NCBI GenBank assembly: GCA_024741835.1
Contig: JAENRP010000239.1
Coordinates: forward strand, 7,585 to 68,467
Direction of reading: 5' to 3'
DNA: 60,883 nucleotides
DNA from: Diplocarpon mali
Taxonomy: Eukaryota > Ascomycota > Leotiomycetes > Helotiales > Drepanopezizaceae
Shown: piece by piece, positions 20,400 through 33,835 of the stretch
Position numbering within the stretch: the first letter of the stretch is position 1
How the letters are laid out: each line of letters begins with the position of its first letter
The notes under the pieces: generated by a model
The model's input: only the letters and a program-made list of their open reading frames with translations
Told to the model about the DNA's origin: nothing
Database searches by the model: none
Made by a program: the position numbers and the translations under genes

Positions 20400-23300
20400 T
20401 AAGCCTAACTCGGCTCCCTCCCTTATTTCAATCCTAAAACGCACCTATAAGCAGATAGCAAAGTGCAAAATCCCCCTTTCTTCTTTAAATATATATGCAA
20501 TTTTAGCCTATGCTTTTCGTATAATAGCTAGGAATTAGCAAGGCGCAAAGCTCTTTAATACTTTGTTTTATAAAATTGATCGATTAATCCGAGACAACTA
20601 AGAATATCAGACCTAATAATGTAAAACCGATACCCTCTTAAATTAATACTATAATAGAAAGGTTTCGATAGCTATTTTGACTGCCTCCCTTGAACTAATC
20701 GAGAAGCCGATTCCAGCCGCTTATAAGGAGTACCGCTATATATTCTTAAAAGCCACTTCTAATACACTACCGCCCTATCGCCCTTACGATTATAAAATCG
20801 AGCTTATAGCTAAAGGTGCTTAAAAGGCCCTTCGATACTCCCCCTTATATAAGATATCTATACCTGAGCTAGAAATAGTAAAGGCGTACCTTATTAATAA
20901 CCTTAATAAAGGATTTATTAAGGCCTCCTTTGCCCCTAATACTACGCTAGTACTATTTGTGAAAAAGGCCGATAGTTCCTTACGATTCTGTATTAACTAC
21001 CATATATTTAATAACCTTACTTATAAAGATCGATACCCCTTACCCTTAATTAATAAGACCTTAGCTTAATTAGCCGGCGCTTAGATTTTTATAAAGCTCG
21101 ATATATAGTAGGCTTTCTATCAAATCCGAATGGACCCTGACTCTGAAGAGCTTACTACCTTTAGAACTCGGTATAGCGCGTATAAGTGTAAGGTGCTCCC
21201 TTTTAGCCTTACAAACGGCCCTACTACCTATTAGAGGTATATAAATAATATCCTTTTCAATTACCTTAATGATTTTTATATAGCCTATTTAGATAATATC
21301 CTTATTTACTCTATTAATTGACTTGATTATATATTGTATATAAAATAGGTCCTTTAGCAGTTATTGGATGCAGGACTATAGGCCGACCTAAAGAAGTGTA
21401 AGTTTAATATTATAAAGACTAAGTACCTTAGCTTTATTATTACTACTAAAGGCGTTCGGGTTGACCTTAATAAGGTAGTAATAGTAGAGAATTAGACCTA
21501 CCCCTTTATTATAAAGGGTATTTAATCATTCCTTAGTTTTTACAACTTTTATTATCGTTTTATTTAAGACTATAGTCTTATTACCGCCCCCTTAATATAC
21601 CTTATTAAAAATAATATTCCCTTCTAATTCACCTTTAAATGCGAGCAAAGCTTCCTATAGCTATAAGAAGCTCTTACGCATGCCCTAATCCTTTAGCACT
21701 ATAGGCAAGACCTCCCTTATATACTGGAAACTAATGCCTCCGATAGTATAATCGCCTTTGTATTATCGCAGTAATATAGGTCCGAATAGCTCCTAATTGC
21801 CTACTATAGTAAGACTATAGTACCGGCTGAGCTGAACTATGCTATATATAATAAGGAGATACTAGCTATTATTCGATTATTTGGCCATTTTAGAGCCGAG
21901 CTCGCAGGAGCTCCCTACTGAATCGTAGTATATATAGACTATAAAGTACTTAAGTACTTTATAATTATTAAAAACCTCAGTTCTTGATAAGCCCGATAGG
22001 CCGAGCTTCTCTCCGATTACAACTTTATAATTACCTACCGACCCGGCTTTGAAAACCCTCTCGCTAACGCCCTAACTTGCTGCGTTAATAAGTTAAAGGA
22101 TTAAAATATGATAAAACGCAATAACCGCCTTATAACGTTATTATACTAGGATCAGATTGACTTCCGAATCCTCTTTAAATAGCTTTATAAACAGACTATA
22201 GCTAAGAACCTAGTCTCTATTAAAGAAGTTTCGGCCTTCTCCTTTGCTTTCTGTATTATTAATTAAGTACTAGCTGCTAATCGATAATATAGGCCTTACT
22301 AGGTCTATCGCTAAGCAGCCCTTTGGAATAGGTCTAATATAACCCTAACTAAGACTAACCCTTGGACAATAGAAGGAGATTTGCTTCTTTACTAAGGTAA
22401 GCTGGTAGTATTAGATATAGATTACCTCCGTACGCTACTTATACAAGAGGTCTATAATTAAATTGCTATTGCACATCTGAGCGCGCGCAAAACCTACCAG
22501 CTCCTTTCCTTATAGTATTACTAGCCGAATCTACGCTAATATATCTCTTAGTACTATAAGAACTGCTATACCTATAGATAAAGCAAAGTCCCTTATAATA
22601 AGAAACCTAGTCTACTCTAACCCCTCTTAGTACTGAGCCGACCTTAGGAGTATATAACTATAGATTATATAAGTTTTAATAAAGATAAGTATAGCTATAA
22701 TAATATTCTTATAATTATCAATCGATTTAGTAAGTAGGCGATATCAATTTCCTATTAAAAGACTACTGATTCATATCAGTTAGCCTAACTCTATATATAC
22801 TATATATATCGCTACTTTAATCCCCTCTTGATAATCACCTCGGACCAGGGCCCTTAATTCATCTCAAGCTTCTAGAAAGCTTTTACCTCTATTTTAAGTA
22901 TAAAACTGACCCTTAGCTCGGCCTACTACCCTTAAACCGATAGCCAAACCGAAAACTATAATCAGTACCTTATGCAATGCCTCTGCCCTTTTATTAGCTA
23001 CTACTAAGATAATTAAAGCGAATTCTTACCTATAATAGATTTCGCCTAGCTAACTCTCCCCTATGACTCCCTTAGTGGCTTATCGCCATTTAAAGTAGTA
23101 TATAGGTATACTCTACGTACTAATTAGGACTAGAAGCTTAACGTACCTAATTCGGAGTCCCTTTCCTAGAAACTTAATTGATAAGACGCCCTTAAGTACT
23201 CTACAAGATATTATAAAGCTTAGACCCTTGCTAAATCTCATATCCTTAAGGCTTAGAAACATATGTAAAATGCTACTAATACCTCTTACTGCCTTACTAC

Positions 23301-23853
23301 TTTCGAAGTCGGCGATCAGGTATACCTAGATATACGTCCTTACCTTATAGATAGGCCTTTTAAAAAGCTTAGCTACCCTAGAGCTGGCCCGTTTAAGATA
23401 GTAGAGAAAGTGTTTAATTTATACCAATTGAAACTACCTAACTCTATAAAGGTATATAATATCTTCTACCTAAGTCGCCTTTAAAGGGACCCTAGTACCC
23501 CTTTAGATAGTTAAGTAAATAAACCCCCTCCTACTATCAATATTATAAGAGAATAAGAATACGAAGTAGAGACCCTGCTTATTATATAAAAGTAGGCTAG
23601 TACGCTTATATACCGCGCCTTATAAGTTGGCCGTAATATTAATTTAGAATAGTACCTAGCCTCTAATTTTATATATACGCCTTTTAAGCTTTGCAAATTT
23701 CATTTGGAAAATCCAGACCTCTTAGGCCTGCCCGCAAGGCTTCCTGATTAGATATAGGCCTATACTAATAGTATAGATAATTATAATGAAATAGGTAACG
23801 ATAAACCTATAGTTGGACGCTTAAGGATAAGCTTTTTTCAAAAGGGGGGGTGA
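20400..23853 (+). pseudogene. G3 Pol: RT, RNase H, integrase, chromodomain
   Basis: RT: F-V-K-K-A-D-S-S-L-R-F-C-I-N-Y near 20956-21000, Y-Q-I-R-M near 21119, and A-Y-L-D-N-I-L-I-Y-S near 21283-21312 (YLDD with one Asp to Asn). RNase H about 21650-22080. Integrase core: N-N-I-L-I-I-I-N-R-F-S-K near 22700, S-D-Q-G-P near 22840, and D-S-Q-T-E-N-Y-N near 22940, giving the D-D35-E triad region. Chromodomain about 23545-23710 with E-Y-E-V-E, then Y-L-A-S-N-F and F-H-L-E-N-P-D. RT, integrase and chromodomain share one frame, which ends at a TGA (23851-23853) touching the right LTR. Confidence 0.92.
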
Positions 23854-24144
23854 TATAACGGATTGTCACTATATATAAGTCGTACCTAGTTCGTACTCAG
23901 TTCGGCTATAGCTTAGCGCAATCTTAATAGAGGCTATAAACCGGGTTACCCCCGATTAGCATCCGGTTCAGCTCCCCTTAAGCGGGTAACCCTCTTTTCT
24001 TCATATATATATACTATGCCCTTCTACTCCTTTAAGGCTCTATAGTTATTGATTCTAAGTCATTACTAAGACGTTCTATTAGCATTGCTATATGACTCGT
24101 ACGCGTATCGGTGCTAAGCAGAGGTTATACTCCCAGTCGTCACA
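23854..24144 (+). repeat. G3 right LTR
   Basis: 291 bp. It keeps the original 3' terminus CCAGTCGTCACA, and the duplicated GATCG follows. The 5' terminus is RIP-altered (TATAACGG). Confidence 0.93.
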
Positions 24145-25399
24145 GATCGAATGGAGTGAATTAGGCAATTGTAGCTTCCAGCTTTCTCTTAGCTTTTCTA
24201 ATACTTTTACTAGGCTATACCATTTATTAGAGAGCTTCTGGCTCGGCCGATCGAGCTTCTAGTTTTTAATACTAATTAGTATATTATCTCCTATAGTCCA
24301 ATTAACTGGCTGGTGGTAGAGGTCTGCGAGCCGTTTCATTTTAGCCTATTATACTTAAAGAGATAATTAAGCGAATTAGACTACTTCTTAAGCTTTAGTA
24401 GCTATGCGGAGCGCCGTTTTACAATTTACTCTCTCGATTGCTATCTATAAAGGCTCTAAGTTAATTAAATTCCAAGAGAAGCAAGCTTTATAGCCGTTTA
24501 ATACTTAGAAAGAGGAAATTTGCCTTAGCGATTTATAAGGCAAGGTCAATTGGGCAATATCTATCAAAGGCAAGAGACGACTCTAATTGTCTTAATAGTA
24601 TAAGTAGAATAGTCGGAGGCGTTATTTTAAGTACTAGTTTATAATCTTAGTTTAGCTGTCGATATTAGGGTTATAAGCTATAGTTAGCTTGACCTTTATA
24701 CTTAGTATTCGATAGAGTTCTTTTTAAAAGAAAGAGACGAATTAGGCGCCTCTATCTAATAGAATTGAGTTAAGTATGCTAAAATGGCGTATCTAGTGAA
24801 TTAAAAACAACTTTGCAAGGCCTTTTGCGTCGACCGAATTATAGTATAGAATCGAAACTGCCTTCTTTAATAACCTATCGATAATTATAAGGGTAAAATT
24901 ATAACTAAGTTCATTAAGCGGAAGCTTTATAAAATCCATTATTAAGTATTAATAAGCTCGTTTAGGAATTGGCAAGGGTTATAGGAAACCTAGGGTCTTA
25001 TTATAATAAGCTTTTATTCTTAAATAACAATAGTTCTAGATATAAGTACTAATATCACTACTAAGGCTTTTCTAATAGTATTTTCTTCCTATTAAAAGCC
25101 TTATTTTCCCGATTCTAGCATATGCGACGCAAGGTTACTTATATATATAACGAATTAGGGCTATTTGCAATTCAGAAGGTTAGGATAGTATAATAAGTCT
25201 ACCTTAATAGAAGAGTTTGCCTTAACTAAGTTTATAATCGAGGCTATAGCTCTACGCCTTATCTTAGAACTTCTATAGCTCAAGGGAAGTCTTATTAGCT
25301 TAAATAACCTTATTAATAATATAATAGCTTGCCATATTATACTCGACCCTTGATATTAGGTCGATAGGTACCTCTATTAGTGCGATTAGCATAATCGTT

Positions 25400-25467
25400 A
25401 CTTATAGGCCAGGCCTAAGAGTGGAATTAATCTGCGCTAAAGTTACCTATAGGCCAGGCCTAGGAGT
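25400..25467. repeat. Two palindromes in the G4 RNase H-integrase linker
   Basis: 25400-25422 and 25445-25467, 45 bp apart, both giving T-x-R-P-G-L-x-V on the minus strand. Confidence 0.85.
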
Positions 25468-27329
25468 AGAATCGCCTCTAGTAGCAAGTACTTCTATAGA
25501 AAGCTTATTATTAGGTAAGAGCTGCTAATGGCGTAAAGCTCGTTTCCTAGCCTTAAGAGAGGTCAGCTCCTAGTCTCGATATAAGAGTGTATTAGCTAGC
25601 GTATTTATTATACCTATTCGGTATATAATAAAGAAGTTGAAATCAGCAAAGAACTCCGCCTAGCGAGCCTGCTAGGCTATTAAGTCCTTAGTTATTATAA
25701 AGTACTTAAGGGCTTTATAATCTATATATATATACTATTTTCTAAGCCTTAAGTAGTTCTGCCTTATACTAGTAAAACGATTTAAAAATCGCTAAGAGCT
25801 TCTTATTATAAATAGGGTAATTTAGCTCGGCGTTATTTATAGTCTTTAAGAAGTACTTAATTAGGTAGTAGTTATCGTCTTCCTAGAGCTAAGAGAGTAC
25901 GCCGGCGACTACTCTATTAAAGGCGTTAGTCTTAAGCCTTATCTACTTCTAAGGGTAATAGTAGCATAAGATCGGGGTCGTTTAAAGGCTTAAGTGCAAA
26001 GTTTCTTAAGCTTCTTTATAAGCGTTATTAAAATTAAAAGGAACGTTTCCTATAAGAGCTATTAAAGGTCGGCAGATATAACTATAGCCTTAAATAAACC
26101 TTTAGTAGAAATTACAGAACCTTAGAAAGCTCTATACACTATATACGTTTTTAGCGTATTTCTACTCTTAAATGACTGAAACCTTATTAAGGTCTACCTC
26201 AATTCTATAAACTCTGATAATAAACCTTAGGAACTTAGTCTTAGTAACCTTAAACTTGCTTTTCTTAATATCTACTTATAGGCTATAGCATTAGAGAATT
26301 CCTAAGATCTTCTTAATATAAATCTTATAGTTAAGGGAGTTTTCTAAGTAGATTAGAATATTATCTAAGTAGGTAGAGTAGAAATCGTTAAGGTAGTTAA
26401 AGAGAATATTATTAATAAACCTTTAAAAGGTAGCAGGCCTATTTATTAGCCTAAATGGCAAAACCTTATATTTATAGGTCTTATAACGCATGCAAAAGGT
26501 AATTAGGTCCTTAGCGTTAGCTGATATATAGATATAGTAAAAGGCTTATTATATATCGATTTTTATAAAAACATAAGCTTTTGATATGCGTGCTATTATC
26601 TTATTAATAAAGGGGATTAGGTAAGGGTCTTTCTTTATTAAAGCGTTTAGTTTCTAATAATCGATATATAAACGTAAGGAGCTATTAGCTTTTCTAATAA
26701 AGAGGATTAGGGCTGCCTAAGGGGAACTTAAAGCTTCGATAAATCCTTTGTATAAGTTCTTAAGAATATAACTCTTAACCTTTAAGAGCTATTTGTTAGT
26801 AAAGCGGCAAAGGGGTTCGATTACTAAGTTATTCTCGCCTATTAGCTTAATTTTATAATCTACCCTTAGCCTAGGTTCTAGTAGTTAATTAAAGGCCTAA
26901 TAACTGAAAACGTTCTTAAATTCAGCGTATTAAGGCAGGAGCTTCTAATCTATTAGCTCGTTATTACTCTTATACTTAGCTTGCAGCGCCGAACTAAGGC
27001 TAAGGGAGCTAATTTCAGCTTGCTTAACCAATTTTTAGCAATTGATTTCTTAATCTAAATTGTAAATAGAGCTTACGAATATGAATTTTTTAAGCGCTAG
27101 TTCTTAAGTTTATATAGCTTATCTTATCCTAGTTATAAAGCGGTAATAAAGGGCGCCGATTGCTAAAGCTAAGATTAGGCTAATTTAATAAGCCGTCTTT
27201 AAAGGAGTATTTCTCTTTACTAAGAGAGGGAGCAGAAGGTCTAGTACTCTTAGCAAGGCCTTCTTTATATAGTTCAAATCTCTTTTTAAGTCTTTAAAGA
27301 AACTACTATCCTTAGGTTTATAAAAGGCC

Positions 27330-27397
27330 ACTTGCAGGCCAGGACTAGAAGTAGGATTCGAGTTTGCAGATTTTACTTATAAGCCGGGATTAGAAGT
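27330..27397. repeat. Two palindromes in the G4 protease-RT linker
   Basis: 27330-27352 and 27375-27397, again 45 bp apart. On the minus strand both give T-S-x-P-G-L-x-V. Confidence 0.8.
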
Positions 27398-29149
27398 AGG
27401 ATTTAAGGCGTTATTGCTTACTAGCACTAAGAGCTAGGCTTAGGCCATTCTTAGGTCTTTATCCTTAGCATCTATTATAGCTGCTTAACAATCGATATCT
27501 TACTAAGCTATTAAGGGTTTTATTAGCTATAAGAGATCGATTAGTACGTATTAATTAAAGTAGGAGACGATAGGCATATCCTTAAGCTAAGATATACTGT
27601 TTTTCCCTTTTCTATAGGATTATTTAAAGTTATAGTACTCTAGGAACTTCCTATTAATTAAAACGTCGGTTGCTCTTAAGCTTATAATTAGGAAAGGGAA
27701 GTTTATTTATTGCCTATCGATTATAAGGGTAAGTAAGATAGCGAATCGAATGGTTTCTCCCTTAAGGCTATTATAGCTAGTAGGGGTAATCGGTTTAAGC
27801 AGTTTAATAAACTTCACCCTAAGTCTTTAAGAGAGCTAGTATATTAAAGATATCTTAATAATACTAAAAATATTAGCTCTACTATTAATATAGGCAACTG
27901 TTTTAATAAATGATCCATTTCAAGCTAGTTCTATAGGAATTAAGAACTAGCGGCCGCTTATTAATAGGCGAGAATCAAAATCCAAGTCTTTTTATAAATT
28001 GTAACCTATATTATAGTAAGAGTCTTTACTATAGCTTAGCAGTTTCTTAATAGTAGGTCGTTTTCCATTTTAACTTTAGCTACTATAAACTCGCCCTACT
28101 TCTTTAGCTTTGGGCAATCTGTCGTATAGTAATTAAGGGCCTTGTAGTTATAGTAGAGACTAGACGACGGCTTTGGGCTAGTAGACCCTTCTTAATAGGC
28201 CGCTAGTAAGGGGGAACGAGTGCAAGGAGCTAGGGAGGTAGCTATGGCTATAGGTCTTTATAACTCCCTTTTTAGTATACTAGAGACGCGGTCCTTTAAA
28301 GGGGAGAATGCGATAGCAAGGACGACTTATTAAGCGTTATAGGCCTCTTTTTACTTAATATTATAGGCCTTATAATCTGCAATAGCTAAGAACTTATCTA
28401 AAGTAGTATAATCATTATTTATTTTATACTTCTTTACTTAAAGGTCGTTCTTTAAAGCTAAGGAGACCTTTTTATAAATATTATCAAACTAGCGAGACTA
28501 ATCGATCTTACTAGCTATTATAAGGGTGATAAACTTAGATTAGAACTTATTATATAATATTAAACTTATAGTTAGCCTATTATATTTGAGCTTAATAAAT
28601 TAAACGTAGTTATAGTTAAAGAACCTTTGATCTAAGACCCTAAGGATATTAGTAGTATATATAAACTTACTAATAAAGATAGGATCTATATATTATAAGA
28701 TCAAGTTCTAAGCTTTACCTATTATATACTTAAAGTAGGTAGTAATCTAGTCCTCTTTTAAAGTAAAGTTACTTAAGTACTTTTAAATAAATACCTTTAT
28801 AGCTATCTTTTAAGCGTTATAAGTGATTTCGCCTTAGTAGTTGCTAAAATGGGTTTAAGGGTACTTGATTTGATAGGGGTTGACGGCTAAGATTAAAGAT
28901 CTAATAATCGAGAGGTAGTAGTCTAAGGGAGGTAGTAAGTCGGCGGTAAGGAATCGAGTATTCTAAGGGCTAGCACTTAAGGAAGAAGGGGCGGTAGTAT
29001 TATTTTAAAGAGCGGCGGCTATAGCAGCGCTAATAAGGTTCGCGATTTCGGCCTACTAAGTAGTTGAAAAGAGAGGGGCCGATATAGTAAAGGTAGATGT
29101 TAGTTCTTCTTTAACTTTAATCGATAGAAGGGGAGTATTTCGAGAATCT

Positions 29150-29172
29150 ACTTATAGACCAGAACCGGGAGT
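29150..29172. repeat. Palindrome in G4 gag
   Basis: 147 bp (49 codons) from the gag ATG on the minus strand, in frame, reading T-P-G-S-G-L-x-V. A decayed second copy (T-A-N-P-G-L-R) lies near 29222-29246. Confidence 0.75.
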
Positions 29173-29319
29173 AGGATTTGTATTAAAGGAGGTAGCTTCC
29201 TAAGTAAGCTCTAGAAGGGGAATATCTCTAAGACCGGGGTTGGCAGTAAGGCCTATAGAACTAGTGGCAATAAGGCCTAGTAGAGGTACAGTTAACCTTT
29301 TACTTCTCTTAAGTAGCAT

Positions 29320-30315
29320 AAGATTAAAGGTCCTAAGTACTAACTCTCTTTATATTATCTGGTTTAATCTAAAGGGACCTAATGCTAAATAGTAACCTAT
29401 TTAAAAGGGGGAAGATTAGTATAAGCAGAGCTATATATATTCTTAAAGCCTTCTAATAGAGTATATATTAAGGTATTATAGGTTCATAGATCTTAAAAAA
29501 GAAGGTTTTACTTCGGGATCATATCTCTTTACTAATCAGGAGTTGTAATAAGGTTGCTTAAGGGTATAGTGCAAATCTAGGAAAGTGGGGTCTAAGGATC
29601 TAAAGCTTATTACTCTACTAAAGTTGACCTAGTCTTTAATAGTATAGTATAACCTACTAAGGCTAACCAAGTCTCTATATATATATATAGGTATAGGTCC
29701 CCTAGTTTCGTACCCGAGTATTCGAAGGAAGGAGTAAGGAGCTTCGAAGAGTATAAGGAAGAGTCGATAAGTATAGGTCGACTGGGAGTATAAAGAAGGT
29801 CGACGACTTATTCGCAAGGAGGTATCTTCGAGGAGTCGAGTTATATTCGAAGGTTTCGAAGGAAGGAGTGAAGAGCTTCGAAGAGTATAAGGAGAGTTAT
29901 TAATAAGTATATTATCGATAAGTATAGGTCGATATATTATAGAGTATTTGTAAGGGAGGGAGAGAGTTAAGAAGAGAAAAGTTATTATACTGCTTTAGGC
30001 AGCAGCCTACGCTAGCGAAGCAAGGGCATAGTGAATAAATTTTTTTTTTAAATTGAATTTGAAGGTGAATTTCCGTTTGTAAAATAGAGTATATAAGAGG
30101 TCGAAAAATGAGCTGATCTTATATTCGAAGGTTGTTATTTAGCTTTCTCTAAAAACTAAATCAATAAGATCTAGGCGCTATATATAAGTTGCTTAAGGCA
30201 GTTTATAGTAAAAGTCGAGATTGAGAGATCGAGTTGCTTAAGGCAGTTCGAAATAACAATTCTAAAGGTAGTAGATATTAAGCTTCTTAGCAGAGGTTGA
30301 GTTGATCTTTTCTTA
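29320..30315 (-). other. G4 leader region, with internal duplicated segment
   Basis: Between gag ATG and the right LTR; no credible gene. It contains the block shared with G5 (about 29360-29468) and two related copies of a 60-80-bp segment beginning TTCGAAGGAAGGAG (29713-29777 and 29852-29937). A run of nine or more T lies near 30041. A purine-rich stretch lies around 29950-29985. Confidence 0.6.
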
Positions 30316-30568
30316 TATTACGACTGGCTTTTAAGCGTATAGTAGGGCGAGAATCGAGTAACGCTAACTGTATTACCTTAAGAGGTATGCTATATAATAG
30401 AGAAGAAAAGATAAAGAAGAGAGAGTCTTTAATAGAGCTCCTCTAGAATAAGTATAAGTGCTTTACTAGCGTGCATATGATCCAGCCACCTAGCTACCTT
30501 AGCGTGCACCTGACTTTATACACCTGACCGATATGTGATATAACCGTGCATATGATGCGGCCGTAACA
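30316..30568 (-). repeat. G4 right LTR
   Basis: 253 bp, pairs with 17126-17378 and is followed by GGCGT at 30569-30573. The differences from its partner are nearly all CA/TG to TA changes. Confidence 0.92.
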
Positions 30569-32282
30569 GGCGTTGTCTTTAGTATTAGTATACCAGAGGT
30601 CCAAATGGCCTTTCCGAAGCTCTTGCCGAATATAATAGAACTTAATATTAATATACTTCGTTCTCTAGTGATATTCGGGGTTTTCAGTAAGATAAAGGGC
30701 TTCTTAGTTATCGCAGATCATCTCGACTTTAGTAGCGTTATTACTAGCGTAGCCTATTTCCTTAAGTACCTGGCGTATCTAAGAGGCTTTTTATATGAAT
30801 TTGCATATAGCAACGTACTTTGCTTCTATAGATGAAAGAGTAATAATAGTTTATCGCTTAAAGGAGGCGGTAATTATGCTATTATTAAGGAAGAAGACGG
30901 CCTTAGAATAGGAGGCTCTAGTTCCTCTATTACCTACCTAGTTAGAATCGCAGTAGCTATGCAATTTCTAAAGCTCTAGGTCAGTTGTTTTACTTCTAAA
31001 GGTAGTATAATAGAATCGCATTCCTTGCAAGTATTATAAAACTCGTTTTAAAGCTGCTATATATTATAGCGAAGGGTTAGTAAGGAATTTGCTAAGAATA
31101 GAGCAATAGTATAGTATATCCTAACGCATATAATACGCAAGGTACTATAGAGAACCGCAGATCTCTTAATATAGCTTTACTTCCTATAGAGTGGCTTGGC
31201 CTTTAAATTTGACTATATGAACTTTATAGCTATTAACAAAAGGCGTTAGTACGCTCTTATAATTAGTTATATAAAAACGTTTAAGAACCTTATTAATATA
31301 GGCGTTTTAATAAAGTAAGATCGTTCTATTTTATTGATCTCTAACTATACGTACTTTTAAGAAGTAGTTAGCCGGTTCGCTACCTATAATCTTAAAGAGG
31401 TTGCGAAGATCTCTTTTAAACTTATTATATATATTACCCTTCTTTACTATTATAAGGAAGTCGTCGATATAAGTGACGATAAGAATCCGAGAGGCGCAGT
31501 TGATATATATATAATTATTAGTATTAAAAGGTTGAAAATCGAGCTTTTATAACTTAGACTATAGCTTTTCTTACTATAGTCGTAGAGATTGCTTTAAACT
31601 ATATAAGGCCTTAAGAAGCTTAAGATAGTATTCTTAAGGTGAAAGAACGACCTTATCTTAAGTGTATTTAAGAGGTAACTTGATATAGATATTAGAATCA
31701 GCTTCTAAGTTAAGGAAAGCTATCTTAACGTCAAACTAATCTAACTCGAAGTTATAAAGAGCTGCAAGCGTAATTGCAATCTTCTAAATAGCAGATTTGC
31801 AAACGCTAGCAAAGGTTTGGTTATAATCTCGACCTTATTATTATATATAGCTTTATATAATAAATCTGACCTTCTATTAAGAGATTTCCCTATTTTAGTC
31901 TCTTTTTATTTTAAAGACAAGTCTCGATCTAAGTACTCTATTATCTTTAAAGAGTTTTAAGCGTTTCACTACTACCTATATATCCTTATAAGCGAGGGAA
32001 TTGTACTTAAAGTTGATCGCAGATTGCTATTTATTAGCATTAGCATAAGAGAGGGCTTATTCGACTATTTTCAAGTCATTTAAGTAAGGAGAGTCAAATA
32101 AGGCCATATGGAAGGCGCCTAAATAGGCTTCCTTATTATTAGAGTTATTAGCTTTGAATCTAAGAGCAATAAAGCGAGTAGCTCTCTTCTCTAAAGGCTA
32201 AGGGTAAGCCTTGTTCTTTAAACCAAGAGGTCTTCCTTTCTTTTTTAAAGTTGGAAGCTCAGCTTTTCCTAAATCAGAATTA

Positions 32283-32359
32283 ACTCCTGGTCCCGGCCTA
32301 AGAGTGAAATTACTATTATTGTAAGAGTTAGAATTGACTCGCGGTCCCAGCCTAGGAGT
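32283..32359. repeat. Two palindromes in the C2 integrase-RT linker
   Basis: 32283-32305 and 32337-32359, 54 bp apart; the second has arms ACTCGCGGTCC and GCCTAGGAGT. Confidence 0.87.
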
Positions 32360-33746
32360 GAAATCACCTCTTAATTGCGGCTCTATAATTAGGCCGTCTT
32401 TATCAAATCGAACGTAAGATAATCGAATAATCTTCTCCTCTATTTATAATAATATATAGATTTAATAGATACTTCTACTATTAAATCCGATAAGAGTACC
32501 TACCTCTACTCTTAAAGCGAGTTTATTACTTTAAGTTCGCCTTTCTTTCTTAATTAGTATATAAATGCAATAGCCTAGTACTCGAAGATGCTTGACTAAG
32601 GGAGTATACGGCTTATTAGGCTTGATATTATCCTAAAAGACCTTATATAAAGTCTTGCTACTTAGAATATTAAAGGCAGTAAGATTAGTAATATATATTA
32701 CTAAAAGAAGGAGGTAAGGCTAGAGAAAAGAGGGGATATTTTAATCAATTACGGCTATTTGCAACTTTTCTATTAGTATACGAATTAATCGTTCTAATCT
32801 GCTATCTTATTCTAATATATATAGAGTAGATTCCTTTAAAATTATACTAAGGTTTTCTATAAGTATTCGCATCTATATAAGAGAGTACTCCTTGCCTCTA
32901 TTAGTTCTCTACCGCTTGATTATATAATTATACTAAGTTTATAAAAGGCTGATCATCTTCTTATTTACTTTAAAAGCATTAGATTTATTTATATAGGTCT
33001 ATCCCTATCTAGCTATTATAGCTAAGCAAGTAAAGATAAAGGCGTATTTATAGCCATTTAAGCTAATTGGCTTTAAATAAACTATATTAATATATAGCTT
33101 ATTAAGTGCCTTTATAGGTCGAGGGCAAGCTAAACGTTTATTAATATATTAGAAAGGTCTGCCTTTTTCGCAAGGAGCGCAAATTCGTATCTTCTTTAAT
33201 TTTATTTCTTTAATCTATATATTAGTGATAGCAGATTGGGTCTTTCTAACCGTTTGTAAGCTAGCGTGGCCTAATCGATAGTACTAGAGCTTAATATCAA
33301 GAGGTCTATTCTTAATAGCAGCTAAGAGAGCATATCTATTTATATAACTAAAGGAGTTAGTAAAAGGCTATTCCTTATTAATATATATATTATTATTAAT
33401 AGTGCAAATTTCCTTCTTATTAGATAGGAATAGCTTATTATTTTAATAGAAGCCTTTGATTTTATTAAGTTTGCTACTTAAGTATAGGTAGATAGGTAAT
33501 TGAGGTATATAAAGAGTATTAATTAACTTAAGAATATATACCTTTCTATTGGATTTAAGTGCATTGACTTTGCAAGTGCTAACGCTAAAAGGTTGAATAG
33601 ATCTATTAACTATACTTAAGGAGGGTAGATTATCTTAAGCAGTATAAGAAGTGAACTTAGAGAGATTATTAGAGATATGCTTACTAGTACCTATATTATA
33701 TAGCTAATGATTCCTTAATTTTAATAAGAAGTAGGTAGAAGAACTG

Positions 33747-33835
33747 ACTCCTAGGCCCGGCCCGCGAGTGGAAATCGGTCCTAAAGAGGAATCGCCTCCT
33801 AGTAAGGAATTGACTCTTAGGCCTGGCTCGCGAGT
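33747..33835. repeat. Two palindromes in the C2 gag-protease linker
   Basis: 33747-33769 (arms ACTCCTAGGCC, GGCCCGCGAGT) and 33813-33835, 66 bp apart. They encode T-R-G-P-G-L-G-V and T-R-E-P-G-L-R-V on the minus strand, in the same phase as the pair near 32300. Confidence 0.9.

Larger units (their letters stand above)
17786..24144 (+). mobile_element. G3: full-length chromovirus (Ty3/gypsy) on the plus strand
   Basis: 6,359 bp with 291-bp LTRs (17786-18076, 23854-24144), TSD GATCG (17781-17785, 24145-24149). The ends are TGTGAC...GTCACA with RIP changes in the left copy. A purine tract CAAAAGGGGGGG directly precedes the right LTR. It is the deepest layer on this side of the nest: G3 in G4 in C2 in A. 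I saw no convincing 23-bp palindrome in it. Confidence 0.94.
24150..29319 (-). pseudogene. G4 Gag-Pol polyprotein up to integrase, RIP-inactivated
   Basis: Minus strand from an ATG at 29319-29317. Gag, with palindromes at 29150-29172 in frame, then a zinc knuckle near 28170-28090 read as Y-Y-N-Y-K-A-L-N-Y-Y-T-T-D-C. Protease region about 27950-27700. RT: L-F-I-R-K-A-N-S-S-L-R-L-Y-I-D-Y near 26720-26660 and Y-L-D-N-I-L-I-Y near 26390-26350. RNase H about 26000-25560. Linker with two palindromes at 25445-25467 and 25400-25422. Integrase about 25300-24200, with L-A-K-L-F-L-I-H and I-R-H-F near 24830-24780. The C-terminus with chromodomain lies beyond G3 at 17379-17785. Many Gln/Trp codons are stops. 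Confidence 0.88.
17126..30568 (-). mobile_element. G4: chromodomain Ty3/gypsy retrotransposon, split by G3
   Basis: LTRs of 253 bp each (17126-17378 and 30316-30568), TSD GGCGT (17121-17125 and 30569-30573). The left LTR retains TGTTACGACTGG, while the right has TATTACGACTGG. A minus-strand purine tract (17379-17393 region, six consecutive C on plus) lies next to the left LTR. Without G3 the element is about 7.1 kb. Minus-strand order: leader, gag with zinc knuckle, protease, RT, RNase H, integrase, chromodomain. It is related to G5 by LTR, primer site, leader block and domain layout, but carries 23-bp palindromes where G5 shows none. Confidence 0.92.
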
